From: Ailanthus altissimus
Lineage: Eukaryota > Streptophyta > Magnoliopsida > Sapindales > Simaroubaceae
Length of the DNA stretch: 64,000 nt
Direction of reading: 5' to 3'
NCBI GenBank assembly: GCA_946807835.1
Contig: OX327697.1
Location: 8,447,001 to 8,511,000, forward strand
Part shown: positions 24,549 to 37,099 of the stretch, one piece after another
How positions within the stretch are numbered: position 1 is the stretch's first letter
How the letters are laid out: each line of letters starts with the position of its first letter
The notes under the pieces: generated by a model
What the model was told of the DNA's origin: nothing
Databases searched by the model: none
Seen by the model: only the letters and a program-made list of their open reading frames with translations
Position numbers and translations under genes: made by a program

Positions 24549-25104
24549 TTTGAATGAAAGAAAAGAGATGAATGCACAATTTGAGGGACAATTTTTACGG
24601 AATTGAGAAATTAACTGTAATAGTCACGGAGTACTGTATCCGCCACTTGACCAAAAAATAAAATCACACTGAAGAAAAAAAAGAAAAAGAAGAAAATAAA
24701 GTAAAATAAAATATGTAAGAAAATAAAAGCAAAAATAAAAAGTCAAAAGATAAAATATAAAATATGGTACAAATAAATTGAGCCTAATCAAGCATGATAG
24801 ATATGATCCACAAGAGTGATCTCGTCTAGCTACATAGAGTGGTCTACCTTTTCCATATAGCTTTTCAGTCGCTGTCCATTCAATTTAAAAGTTCGCTCAT
24901 CAATAGGGTCCTCGATTTCGACAGCACCATTAGGCAAAATGTGTCTTACCATAAGTAGTCCATCAAGATCTCAACTTTTTAGAGTGTAAATGCAATCGAG
25001 AATCATAAAGGTAGACCCTTTGATTTGATTCGAAGTGTTTCCTTGAGATCTGTTTGTCATGAGCTGCTTTCATTTCAGCTTTATAAATTTTGGAGTTGTC
25101 ATAT

Positions 25105-26394
25105 TGCTGCGATATTTCTATATCTTATAATTAAGCGCAAGTATACGCTATCGTAACAAGTAATAAAGGGACTTATAAAGTTGGATGTCGAACCCATAGG
25201 GATAATTTTTATTTTCTACCAAGTACTAAAATTATATCTTTCTTATAATTATTCAGAAAAATCAAATCTTAATTTTGCAATAAATTTGAATAAAATAAAA
25301 GTGCAGAAAATAAATGATACAACTTACATAAAATAAGAAAATAGCAATATAGAGAAAGCCTAGGGTTAATTACTATCCTTCAATATGGTTTCTAAAGATT
25401 AATCCTTGTAATATTTATATCCCTCAATTCTTATTATTAGTCAAGACACTAATATATTCACAAGCCTCTTCCAAGGTCATGCAAGTATATCTTAATTTAC
25501 CAAATACCTATATTCCTATGGTACTTGAAATAAATAAATATTCATTAAGAATAAGTCTTATTGACCATACATGCCAATTAGGTATATTGCTATCCTAATT
25601 CGAAACTTGCATATGCAACATTGAATGTTACTCTATAATTATGCATTAAATTATCTAGGTCTAAATACAATGATGCCTCTTCTGAGTTTATTAAAGTATT
25701 ACTAAAGCAATCACAATATTGATCAGATATAATAAAGCATTAAGAATAAATAATTTGAATAATGAAGAATTGAGTTCATATAAATATTAAAAAGATCCAA
25801 CAATTAAGCTCACATATTGAGTTCAAGTAATAACCCTAGAAAATAAATTTAACTCATGATAACAAGAGCATTATGACTGAAAAATAAAATAAACATGATA
25901 CAACCAAAAGCAAACCAATATAGACGTCAATTCGCAGTTGGTTAATACGCCAAAGATTCGCCAATAATCTCTTACTTCCTTGAATTCCTTTTACTTCTCT
26001 CTCTAAAAATTTCTTTTCTTTACTGTGTTGTGGCTCTAAGAGCCCTAAGTTATGTCCTTGAGGTTTGAAATGAGTGGCCTTTATATAAGAATTGATTGGA
26101 GTCTTAGAGTTGTATTTCTTTTAAGATTAGAAAAAATCGCACTGTTCATCACTGTCGCGATCACTGTTCATCATTAGGGCGACAGCACTGTTTGCGTATA
26201 CTGTTCATAGACACTGTAGTGTACTGTAACATATGTTTTTCCTTGTTTGTCTTAGATTTTCATCCTTAATTGCTCAATTGACTCCAAACCTACAAAATAA
26301 CAATTAAACATATAAAAAGTCTAATATTCTTATTAAAATGAGCAATTAATCAAGTTAAGAGAGTGAAAATAATTGATATAATTTACGCTTATCA
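25105..26394 (-). mobile_element. Element B 3' LTR
   Basis: On the minus strand it runs from TGATAAGCGTAAATT to GAAATATCGCAGCA, the terminal TCA having become GCA. TATA box tatataaag is at about 26089-26080. U3 carries repeated actgttcat and cactgt words (26145-26230). Its R-U5 half is alike in order to the solo LTRs at 5643 and 33293, while U3 is different. Confidence 0.9.
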
Positions 26395-26412
26395 AACTCC
26401 CCTAAACTTAAC
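26395..26412 (-). other. Element B polypurine tract
   Basis: On the minus strand, ggttaagtttaggggagtt lies directly before the TGATAAG of the 3' LTR. It is in the right place and of the right composition for priming plus-strand DNA. Confidence 0.75.
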
Positions 26413-28371
26413 CATTTGTTAGTCCTCGAGTAATGAAAAGTAAAATCAAAGAGAGAATTTAAAGAGATTATACTTGACTCAAAATGAAATGAAAATTTAA
26501 AAATAAAATAAAAATAACATGCCAAGTTAGTAAAATAATCAAAATGATTGTCTCAAAAGCTGTTTAAATGGCACAAATCCTTAAGGTAGATAAAAAAAAC
26601 TATTAACAATTCTAATTATCTTTATTTAGTCCCTCATTCTTCCTCAAAGATAATCACCATGTGTGTGTGTGTACAAGCAGCAAGCAATAGTTAAAACTAT
26701 ACTTTGATTTACTTTATACTTTAGTTTGTACAGAAAAGATGATGTCTCGACATTTGATTTGTATAATGACACTTCTATAGGCTTGTCTTTACTACCACTC
26801 TCCAGTAATGTAGAAAATCACATGTCTAAGGATCTATTTAGGACTTTACTTAGCTTGTAACATAAGGTTAAGGTTAAGGTCAAGGTAGAATAAAAGGATA
26901 AATATATGAAGTTCAAGCCACACTATGAACACTTAGACTTTACCTAGAAACCTCTTGATCTTCTTTTCCTTGTATTATCTCTTCCCCTAAACTTATTGTG
27001 TTTCCCATCTTTCTTTTCCACCTTTAATTTTCAAAGAATTTCTTTTTTTTTTCTTAAGTTGGGGGTATTTTTCTTTCTCTTTTTTTCTTTGAATTGTTTT
27101 TCTTCGTTTTTTTTAATACCCCCAAACTTAGATTGACAAATACCACACAAACTTATTTTTCTCATATCACCACAACTTTTTCTTTTCAAGAGTATTTTTA
27201 AGCAAATGCAAGTTTTATGATGTTACAGAAAAATGTCTAGATAAATAAACTTTAAGTCTTGGGCTTGTAATGTGGTTAAACCACAGAATTGGTAAATAGG
27301 CTAAAAAAAGGGTATTAGGGATAAATATACAATAAAAGGTAGGCTAGAAAGGCTCAATCGGTCTAAAGATGGCCTAACGTCATTTTCCTATTTATGTGTT
27401 TCCTAGGATTTCGCCTCAAGTAGTAATTAAAGATAAGTTCTAGAGTGTCGGTCTTTTGAGACTGTGGTGTACTCCCTAAAGCATAAGTATTTCTAAGTAT
27501 TAGTTATAACTATTCGTGCTTTAATAAGTGCTAAAAAAGAATGGTGATTATAAATAAGGTCGAACTTGTTCCTAAAATTAGATAACCAAAATTATCTCAA
27601 ATATTTATCATTCCCTATGGATTTGTAGAAAAAATAAATTCAGCAATGCATTCTTTTTTTATCATAGACTAATGATCATCTTAATAAAGCCTAATAAAAA
27701 CAAATTAAAAAAATTAACCCACAAGAACAACCCTCAAATCATGCAGCAAAATGAACACACGAAAGTGTTTCCCACACCCAAACTTAATTTAGATATTGTC
27801 CCTAATGTTGAAAAATAAAAAAGTGAAAGTAAGAGACTTCCTTGTTCAAATTTTACTGCAGCGCTAACTTTCGATCACTGGGGCGACGTTCTGGCGCTGA
27901 CGCGATATTTGTCCGTCGCTGTAGTGTTGAAGGCTCATTTTTGGGTGCTTATTAAAATTCCCGCTGGCGAGCTAGAGTGTTTACTGCAGGGGCAGTATAG
28001 ACTTAAATTTTTTATCGCTGCCGCACTGAACTCTTTTCGCTGCAGCGCTAATCCCTTTTTTTTTGACGATGCTGAAAAAAAATGATAATAATAATAATAC
28101 TTTCCTTGGGTTGCCTCCCAAGTAGCACTTGATTTACGTCATTGGCTTGACGGGGCTTCCTATTCTTTTATGGTGGGTCGAAGATGCTGATGGAAGCATT
28201 TATGTAAGTGATTTTGCTGTCTTTCTTCTTTTTCGGCTTTCATATTTTTGCAATTAAACTTCGGGCCGTATCTTTTGCTGCATTCTCCTTATGTCTATCC
28301 GGAAAGACTTTAATCTTAAACCGGGGAGATGGTTCTTCCTTTTCTTTTTCTTTGCTTGCTTCGTCATGATG
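26413..28371 (-). mobile_element. Element B interior without coding capacity
   Basis: Where RT, RNase H and integrase should lie there is 2 kb of AT-rich DNA with poly-pyrimidine runs and no reading frame. A GC-rich patch at 27850-28060 (gcagcgctaa, gcgctgac words) recalls the GC-rich U3 of the solo LTRs. The line gggttgcctcccaagtag near 28110 is a conserved non-coding motif often seen at this place in plant gypsy elements. Confidence 0.65.
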
Positions 28372-29136
28372 CTATTTGTTCTTCTTCTCTCTTGCCTTCC
28401 TATGCTTCAATGCTCTTTTTTGAATGTGAGGATCTAATGGCTCCATATCTTTGATTTGCTTGACGCTTAGGTGCACCACATTAATGCAGAAACAGTCTTC
28501 ATTTTCAGCTGGTAATTTGATCTCCTTGAAGACCTTAAAAGTGACTGTGTCCTCTTGTACCCTCATAGTTAACTCTCATTTTTGCACATTAATGATTGTT
28601 CTTCCAGTTGCTAGGAATGGTCTTCCAAGGATGATAGGGATCTCCTTGTCTTCTTCTATATCCAGAACAATGAAATCAGTAGGGAAGATGAATTTATCGA
28701 CCTTAACCAACACATCTTCAATTAATCCCTTGGGATATGTGAGAGAACGATCTGTCAGCTGCAGTGTGATATTTGTTGGTTTGGCTTCTCTCAGTCCCAA
28801 TTTTTTATACACGGACAATGGTATAAGATTAATGCTAGCTCCCAGATCACAAAGTGCTTTCCCAAAATCATAATTTTTAATTAAGCATGGTATGGTGAAA
28901 CTCCCAGGATCTTTGAGCTTTGGAGGTAGCATTTTTAGAAGGATAGCGCTACACTCTTTCGTTAGGGCTACAGTCTCGAAGTCATCTATTCTTCTCTTCT
29001 TTGATAGGATACCCTTCATGAATCTCACATAGCTCGGCATTTGCTCTAGTGCATCTGCAAAAGGAAGATTAATATGTAATTTCTTAAAAACGTTAAGAAA
29101 TTTAAAAAATTGCTTGTCTAGTTTCTTTGTTTCCAA
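28372..29136 (-). pseudogene. Element B protease region
   Basis: 29136-28576 is one open frame of 186 codons with the aspartic protease active site intact (LCDLGASINLIPLSVYKKLGL, about residues 96-116) and the second motif IPIILGRPFLATGRTIINVQ near its end. After one stop the frame continues (28566-28372: VTFKVFKEIKLPAENEDCF and basic RALKHRKAREKKNK). This is the last coding part; RT never starts. The protease would cut gag and pol precursors. As it lies in the gag-pol frame, the gag frameshift at 29519-29547 cuts it off. Confidence 0.85.
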
Positions 29137-29319
29137 TCTCTGAGGAAATAGAGGTGGTGGAGTGAATGACTGTGTAGGTTGCTTTTGCGGGTTGCTACTA
29201 GTATCTTCTGCTGTATTTTCTTTTTTCTGTTCTTGTAGTTGAACACCAGTTTCTACGTTTTTTTGTGTTTCAGCACTTTTCTCTTGACTTTTTAGTTGCT
29301 GTAATCTCTTAGGAAATGG

Positions 29320-30640
29320 TATAGATGGTATATATAGTTGTACATTATCTTGTAGACCACTATTACTTTTTTCTTCTCCTTCATCTCTGAAAGCTGTGGT
29401 TGAGGTGTGTTGTCATGTAAGATTTTGCCACTTCTTAGGGAGATGGCTTGACACTGCTCGACATTTCCTTTTGGATTGACTTCGGTATTGCTTGGTAGGG
29501 TTCCTTGAGGTCCTCGGCAACGGCGCCAAAAACTTGATGATTGTTTACTGATGTGGCTAATTGACTCACTTGCATCTCTAACGTCCTTAAAGAGGCTGCT
29601 TGGCTTTGAAGGAGGGAATCTGCCTGCTTCATGTATTGCATAAATATCTCATCTAGGCCTAGTTTCTCTTCAATGTGCTGTTGAGGTTGTGTTGGCATGC
29701 TATGAGGGTCTACTCAATCTAAATTGTAGAAGTTAGTGTAGGGATTGTGCTGCTGTACTTGATAGTTCTCCATATAATGTATAGGCTCCATGCATTGGCC
29801 ATTTGGATGGTTTTCACCACAAAAATCACAAGTGACGGGCTATCTCTTAATAGCATTAGATCTAATGGCATCTAAATTTTTGGTCAATAGGTTGATTTGT
29901 GCAGCTAGTGAGATAAGTGCCTCTTCATTATATATGTTTGTAATTCTTCTTGGGGTTGTTCTCTCAACTGGCCATTGATAACTATTATATGCCATCTCCT
30001 CTAGTAGGTCATATGCTTCGTCAGTTGACTTGTTCATTAGTACTCCACTTGCTGCGGCATCTATTATAATCCTCAATTGCCCCATTAAGCCATTATAAAA
30101 TGTCTGCACAAGTAACCACTTTGGAATCCTATGATTTGGACATCTCCTCAGCATATCTTTATACTGCTCCCATGCTTCATAAAGTGTTTTTGAGTCATAT
30201 TGCATGAAAGAAGTGATGTCATTCCTCATCTTTGCTGTCTTGGCCGGTGGAAAGAATTTAGATAAAAATTTATGGGCCAAGTGACCCCATGTTGTAATTG
30301 ATCCTGATGGTAATGACATCAACCAACCCTTCGCCTTATCTCGAAGTGAAAAAAGAAATAGCCGTAATCGTACTACATTATCTGAGACTTCATCGTATTT
30401 GAAAAAATCACAAATCTCTAGAAACTTTATAATATGTTCATTTGGATCATCGTATGGATGTCCACTAAACTGAACTGAGTCTTTCAACATTGGAATTATT
30501 TCTGGCTGAATTTCAAAGTAATTAGCATTTATTATTGGTCAGCATATGCTAGGTTGAATGCTGCTAATCATAGGGATTGAATAATCTTTCAAAGATCTAT
30601 ATTCTCCCACTTGCTGCTGAAATTGAAATTGGTAAGCCAT
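29320..30640 (-). pseudogene. Element B gag, with frameshifting insertion
   Basis: Gag starts at ATG 30640 (MAYQFQFQQQ). The capsid region 30490-29840 reads RLFLFSLRDKAKGWLMSLPS, HLAHKFLSKFFPPAKTAKMR and YEAWEQYKDMLRRCPNHRI, the usual retrotransposon gag helices. A CCHC knuckle follows (CDFCGENHPNGQC, about 29830), after a stop. Near 29547-29519 an insertion of about 26 bp shifts the frame. The next part, in another frame, reads PQGTLPSNTEVNPKG and CQAISLRSGK, the conserved continuation. Gag would form the particle. Confidence 0.85.
29519..29547 (-). other. LTR-end plus primer-site copy inside gag
   Basis: On the minus strand the stretch reads catcaagtttttggcgccg followed by ttgccgagga. CATCA is the LTR terminus of this family, and TGGCGCCGTTGCCGAGGA matches the tRNA-Asp primer-site consensus at 17 of 18 positions. 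It separates gag codons ...SVNN from PQGTLPSNTE, in place of the single residue expected there, and shifts the frame. It is better preserved than the element's own primer site at about 30827-30803. Confidence 0.75.
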
Positions 30641-30802
30641 GATATAGCTCTGAAAGGTATTCTAAAAAAACAAAAACAAAAAGAATTGAAAAGCAGTTGT
30701 ACACAAAATAAAAAAAAAGAACTTATAAGAAAAATAAAATAAAAAAAATTCTGAATTAAAAATAAGAAAGATTGGTATTAATATTGGCGAAAATAAAATA
30801 TT

Positions 30803-30827
30803 ATCCCTGTCAACGGAGCAAAAAACT
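30803..30827 (-). other. Element B primer-binding site (mutated)
   Basis: On the minus strand, directly after the 5' LTR end CATCA, the sequence agttttttgctccgttgac then aggga corresponds to the tRNA-Asp-type site (TGGCGCCGTTGCCGGGGA) with several changes. Confidence 0.7.
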
Positions 30828-32091
30828 TGATGCGATATTTCTATATTTTATAATTAAGCGCAAGTATACGCTATCGTAACAAGTAATAAAGGGACTTATA
30901 AAGTCGGATGTCGAACCCATAGGGATAATTTTTATTTTCTACCAAGTACTAAAATTATATCTTTCTTATAATTATTCAGAAAAATCAAATCTTAATTTTG
31001 CAATAAATTTAAATAAAATAAAAGTGCAGAAAATAAATGATACAACTTACATAAAATAAGAAATAGCAATATAGAGAAAGCCTAAGGTTAATTACTATCC
31101 TTCAATATAGTTTCTAAATATTAATTCTTTTAATATTTATATCCCTCAATTCTTATTATTAGTCAAGACACTAATGTATTCACAAGTCTCTTCCAAGGTC
31201 ATGTAAGTATATCTTAATTTACCAAATACCTATATTCCTATGGTACTTGTAATAAATAAATATTCATTAAGAATAAGTCTTATTAACCATACATGCCAAT
31301 TAGGTATATTGTTATCCTAATTCGAAACTTGCATATGCAACATTGAATGTTACTCTACAATCATGCATCAAATTATCTAGGTCTAAATACAATGATGCCT
31401 CTTCTGAGTTTATCAAAGTATTACTAAAGCAATCACAATATTGATCAGATATAATGAAGCATTAAGAACAAATAATTTGAATAATGAAGAATTGAGTTCA
31501 TATAAATATTAAAAAGATCCAACAATTAAGCCTACATATTGAGTTCAAGTAATAATCCTAGAAAATATATTTAGCTCATGATAACAAGAGAATTATGACT
31601 GAAAAATAAAATAAATATGATACAACCAAAAGCAAACCAATATAGACGCCAATTCGCAGTTGGTTAATACGCCAAAGATTCGCCAATAATCTCTTGCTTC
31701 CTTGAATTTCTCTTGCTTCTCTCTCTAAAAATTGCTTTTCTTCACTGTGTTGTGGCTCTAAGAGCCCTAAGTTATGTCCCTGAGGTTTGAAACTAGTGGC
31801 CTTTATATAGGAATTAATTGGAGTCTTGGAGTTGTATTTCTTTTAGGATTAGGAAAAATTGCACTGTTCACCACTGTTGTGATTATTATTCACGCATACT
31901 GTTTATAGACACTGTAACATACTATAACATATATTTTTCCTTATTTTTCTTAAATTTTCATCCCCAATTGCTCTATTGACTCCAAACCTATAAATAACAA
32001 TTAAACATATAAAAAGCCTAATATTCTTATTAAAATGAGCAATTAATCAAGTTAAAAGAGTGAAAATAATGGATATAATTTACGCTTATCA
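30828..32091 (-). mobile_element. Element B 5' LTR
   Basis: TGATAAGCGTAAATT...ATATCGCATCA on the minus strand, termini intact. TATA-like tatataaag is at about 31809-31801. U3 lacks about 30 bp of the actgttcat repeats present in the 3' LTR. Confidence 0.9.
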
Positions 32092-33292
32092 TATATGCAC
32101 CACTTCGTAGCTCTTCTATTTCTAACAATTATAACTTTCTCTGAAGATTTGTAGCACTCAAATTAAAGTTAAGGGCTTTGACAACCCAATAAGCTTTATG
32201 CTCTAACTCAACAGGTAAATGGCAAGCTTTTCCATAAACAAGCCAATATGGAGACATTCCTAAGATGGTTTTATATGCAGTGCAATATGCCATAATACAT
32301 CAGAAAGGCGTAGAGACTAATCTTTGCGATTCGAGTTAACCGTCTTTTCCAAAATCTATTTAACCTCTCTATTTGTTAGCTCGGCTTGTCCATTTGTCTG
32401 TGGATGGTATGCAGTCGAAATTTTATGAAGAACACCATACCTGCGCATCAAAGCTTCAAAAGAACGGTTACAAAAATATGTTCCTTGGTCATTAATAATG
32501 ACACGTGGCGTACCATACCTAGATAACACATTTTCTTTTAAGAATTTTACCACAGTTGTATTATTATTAGTATGACAAGCTACAGCCTCCACTCATTTTG
32601 ATACATAGTCAACAACTAGAATGATCTAAAGGTAGCTAAAAGATGAGAAAAAATGACCTATAAAATCGAGCCAACAATTATATATCTCAATAACAAGCAT
32701 AAGGTTAAGAGGCATCATATGTCTTCAAGATAAAGTACCTAACTTTTGACATCTTTCACAGGAACGATAAAAATTATTAGTGTCTTTGAACAAAGTAGGC
32801 CAATAAAGACCATACTGTAAAATTTTCACAGCTGTCTTCATTAGAGAAAAATGACTGCCACAAGCAGTACTATGGTAAAACTTTAAGACACTAGAAACTT
32901 CATTTTCAGGAATGCAATGTCTCATAATTTGGTCATAGCAGTATTTGAAAAGATATGGATCATTCTAATAAAATTTATATACCTCAACCAAGAACTTACG
33001 CTTATCTTGTGCACTTTAGTTAGATGGAAGTTCACCATAAACCAAATAATTTATGATATGTGCATACAAAGGTATTTGGCTTATAGTGAAAAGATGTTCA
33101 TCAAGGAAATCATCTTGAATGGGTGGAAAATCAGTGAAGTCAGTGAACGCAAGACGGGATAAATAATCAGCAGCAACATTTTCAACGCCTTTCTTGTCTT
33201 TAATGGCTAGATCAAATTCCTGAAAAAGAAGAATCCACCTAATTAAACGGGCTTTAGCATCATTCTTAAAAAGAAGGTACTTAAGAGCCCGC

Positions 33293-34669
33293 TGATAAGG
33301 GCAAATTTGTCATATATTTTCTCATGTTTTTATTATTGATACTTTATTATTTTATGAGAATAGATGGCTATTTATGTGCTTTATTGTTAATTATAGGGAC
33401 TTGAACGAAATTTAAATTATGACAGGGACTAAAATGCAAACTTTTCAAATTATGAGTCCAGCGCCCCCGCGCCACAAGTATTGTCGCCCCAACGCTAAAA
33501 TAGTGATCGAAATAAGAAAAACGACCTGCTTAAGTCGCGTATAGCGCCCCAGCGCCAAGATTCCACCGCTCCAGCGGTAATAGCTTTTTCACGCGTCGCC
33601 CCAGCGACAGATGCATAGCGCGCCAGCGGTAGTGCGAGTCCTAATTCGATGAGAATTGAGATTTTCAAGCTCATATCAATCCATATATAAAGCCACTCGT
33701 TCCCAACCTTCAAGAATCAATCCAAGACGACCCAAGAGCACCAAGAATACAGAGCACAAGTCTTGGAGAGCAATAGGAGCTTAATTGAAGCATCTTTAGA
33801 GAGAGATACAAGACGTTCTTCGGCATCAAGAGTTCTTAGGCAGCGCAATTAAGAGCAATTCGACGTCTATATCGGTTTGCTAATAATTGTATCATGATTT
33901 ATAATTATTTTTACTGCTGTTCTCTTGTAGCCATGAGCTAACTTATTTTCTAGGGTTAATATTTGAACTCAATATATGCGCTTAAATTGCCATATCCTTT
34001 AGTATTTAATTAACTTAGTCTTTTATTATTTAAATTACTTGTGTTTAATGCTTCAAAATATCTGGCCAATATATGGTGATGAGTTGGTAATATTATTGAT
34101 AAACTCGGAAGAGGAATCATAATATTTAGACCTAGGTAATTTGATGCATGATGGTAGAGTAACATTCAATGTTGCATATGCAAGTTTCAATTTAGGATAG
34201 AAATATACCTAGTTGGCATATATGATCAATAAGACCTAATCTTAATGAATTTTAATTTATTACAAGTACCATAGGAATATAGGTATTTGGTAAACTAAGA
34301 TATACTTGCATGACCTTGGAAGAGGCTTGTGAATACATTAGCGTCTTGATCAATAATAAAGACTAAGTGAGTTAAATATTAGAAGATTAATCATTAAAAA
34401 GCATATTGAGGGATAATATTAATCCTAGGTTTTCTCTACATTGCTATCACCCAAGTTTCTTTGCATTGTGTTTTTATTTTTATATTTCTTACATTTATTC
34501 TTAGATTTTTATTTTTCTGAATAATTATTAGGAAGATATAATTTTAGTAATTGGTTAAAAAGAAACAATTATCCCTGTGGGTTCGACATCCGACTTATTT
34601 AGTCTCTTTATTACTTGCATACGATAGTGTATACTTGCACTTAATTTATGATATAGAAATATCGCATCA
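33293..34669 (+). mobile_element. Solo LTR, 1377 bp, in element A RNase H
   Basis: TGATAAGGGC...ATATCGCATCA, TATA box tatataaa at 33684-33691, with target duplication CCCGC/CCCAC (33288-33292, 34670-34674; 4 of 5). Same family as 5643-7130 but lacking about 110 bp of the GC-rich ccagcgcc block in U3. It lies antisense to element A and splits the RNase H codons between FTDH and ALKYLL. Confidence 0.9.
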
Positions 34670-37099
34670 CCCACGTGGTCAGTAAAAACAATAATAGGTG
34701 AACCAATCAAATAAGAGCAAAATTTGTTTAAGGCAAAAACAACATCTAGTAGTTCTTTTTTAGTAGTAATGTAATTCATCTGAACATCATTCAAAGTCCT
34801 ACTAGCATAATAAATAACAAAGGGTTTTCCCTACCTTCATTGCCTAAGAACTGTTCCTACAGCATAATTACTTGCATCACACATAATTTCAAATGGGAGG
34901 TTCCAATTCGGTGATTGCATGATAGGAGCGGCGGCGAGTTTGGCAATGAGTGTTTAGAATGCCTCCTCACACTTTTGTGTCCATGTAAATTTTGTATCTT
35001 TTAGCAAAAGGTTACACAATGGTCTAGATATAGCAGAAAAATTTTGTATTAACCTCCTATAAAAGCCAGCGTGTCCAAGAAAAGATTGGATATCTTTTAC
35101 CGTTTGGGTGTAGGTAATTTAGAGATTAATTTAATTTTGGCCTTGTCAACCTCTATCCCTCTTTCAGATACAATATGGTCCAAAATGATTCCTGAAGATA
35201 CCATGAAATGCTATTTCTCCTAATTTAGCACAAGTTTTTTTTCTTCACACATACTCAAAATAGTTTTCAAGTTAAGTAGACATAAATCAAAAGAATTACC
35301 AAAAGCAGTCAAATTATCCATAAAAACTTCCATGCAATTTTTCAACCATATCAAAGAAAATACTCAGCATACAACGTTGAAAAGTAGCTGGTGCATTACA
35401 TAATCCAAATGGCATTCTATGAAAAGCATAAGTACCAAAAGGGCATGTAAAAGTGGTTTTTTCTTGATCTTCTATAGCTATCTTAATCTAGTAATATCCT
35501 GAATACCCATCAAGAAAGCAATAAAAGGGATGTCTAGCTACATGTTTTAAAATTTGGTCGATAAAAGACAAAGAAAAATAGTCTTTCCTAGTGGTTGTAT
35601 TTAATTTTCTATAATCAATGCATATTTGCCAACCACTTACTACCCTAGTTGGTACAGGTATCCTATTCTCATTTTCTACAACAGTAACCCCAGATTTTTT
35701 AGGAACTACTTGAGTTAAACTTTTCTATTAACTATTAGAAATTGGGTAGATTATACCCGCATCTAATAGTTACAAGATCTCTTTCTTCACTACTTTTATT
35801 ATTGGGTTAAGTATTCTTTGTGGGTCCCTACGGGGTTGGGCATCTTCCTCTAAATGAATTCTATGGGAGCATATCAATAGAGAAATACATTTAATATCAA
35901 CTATGATCCAACCTAGTGCAGACTTATGTTCTTTTAACAATTTTATCAATTTTTTCTCTTGTTTAACACTAAGTTTAGAAGAAATGATGATAGGAAAGGT
36001 ATCATTTGGTCCCAAGAATGCGTGTTTCAAACCTTTGGGCAGTGGAGAAAGCTCAACTTATGGTGTCTCGAGGTTTGATGGTTTTGGTTTTTCCCTTTCT
36101 CGTTGTAACTCTTCAAAGCGTGGCTGCCAAAATCGAGTCCACTTATCCTGTAAGTCAAAAATACTAAACACATCAGTTATTTCATCAGGATAATACAATT
36201 CTTCAAAATCAAAATCAAAGATATTTTTTAAAGAGTCAGAGCCATAATTTTTATAAGCTTCCTCTGTTACAAGTATGTATATCATATATGAATAATAGCA
36301 TTCGTTTTCTTCTCATAGTTGCTTACTAATATAGAAAATATTCATCTCAAGAGTCATATTCCTAAAAGATAATTTTATTAGACCATTTTTTTAATTAATA
36401 AGAGCGTTAGCAGTGGCAAGAAAAGGTCTCCCTAAAATAAGAGGAATTTTAGACTCCATGTTAACCACAAAATGAGTATCTAAAACAAAAAAATCAACAG
36501 GGTAGTAAAATTTATCAATTTGCAACAAAACATCTTTTACTATTCTCCGTGGTTTCTTGATTGATCGGTCAGCTAATTGTAGAACTACAGATGTAGGTTT
36601 AATCTCACCAAGTCCCAATTGCAATTAAATAGAATAAGGCATTAAATTTACACTTGCTCCTAAGTTCAGCAAAGCTTGGCCAAACTCATGTGTCCCAATT
36701 TGGCAGGAGATTGTGGGACATCCTGGGTCTTTATACTTGGGTGGCATCTTTTGTTCAATTACTCCACTTACCTGTTATGCCAAAAATGTAGTTTTCTTTA
36801 TATGGTATTTGTTTTAATAGTGCATAGAACCTTAATGACTTTGGCATAAGTTGGAACCTACTTAATCAAATGTAACAAGGAAAGATTAATCTTAACTTGT
36901 TTCAAATGTTCTAAAATCTCACCTTGAATTTCTAAATTTTTTCCAATAGGTCGAAGAGCTTGAGGAAAAGGCACTGAGATTGAAAACTTATTTTCAGGCT
37001 CTTTTTCTACTGTGGCCTCTTTTTTAAGAGAGGCGTCTTTACTACTTGTAGATGTGTTAGTTGCAGAAGTAGGCCCACTTACAATCTTACCACTTCGAG

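Larger units (their letters stand above)
25105..32091 (-). mobile_element. Gag-protease LTR retrotransposon B (non-autonomous)
   Basis: LTRs of 1290 bp (25105-26394) and 1264 bp (30828-32091) flank a 4.4-kb interior with gag and protease on the minus strand and no RT or integrase. The target duplication is CATAT (25100-25104) against TATAT (32092-32096). It sits inside the integrase gene of element A, whose Ala-Tyr codons continue directly across. The LTRs are about 95 percent alike by eye, so it is younger than element A. Gag-protease-only elements depend on proteins of a relative. Confidence 0.9.
24830..36900 (-). pseudogene. Element A pol (protease-RT-RNase H-integrase)
   Basis: Pol is read in pieces on the minus strand. 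Protease: 36690-36391, active site now NLGAS (36666-36652) for DLGAS, then PLILGRPFLATANALIN. RT: about 36285-34900, with the YxDD box now FMDN (35324-35313). RNase H: 34794-34675 (NYITTKKELLDVVFAL, IVFTDH), resuming at 33287 (ALKYLLFKNDAKARLIRWIL). Integrase: zinc site 32925-32725 (H-C-C, CERCQK), core 32592-32356 (NDQGTYF, TAYHPQTNGQAELTN), tail 25104-24830 (YKAEMKAAHDKQI, HILPNGAVEIEDP, stop TAG). It is interrupted by a solo LTR in RNase H and by element B in the integrase. Stops and frameshifts are common. Both catalytic Asp-to-Asn changes are G-to-A. Confidence 0.9.

Noticed and set aside
28451..28873. 140-codon plus-strand frame
   Set aside because: Lies opposite the element B protease, which has clear motifs on the minus strand.
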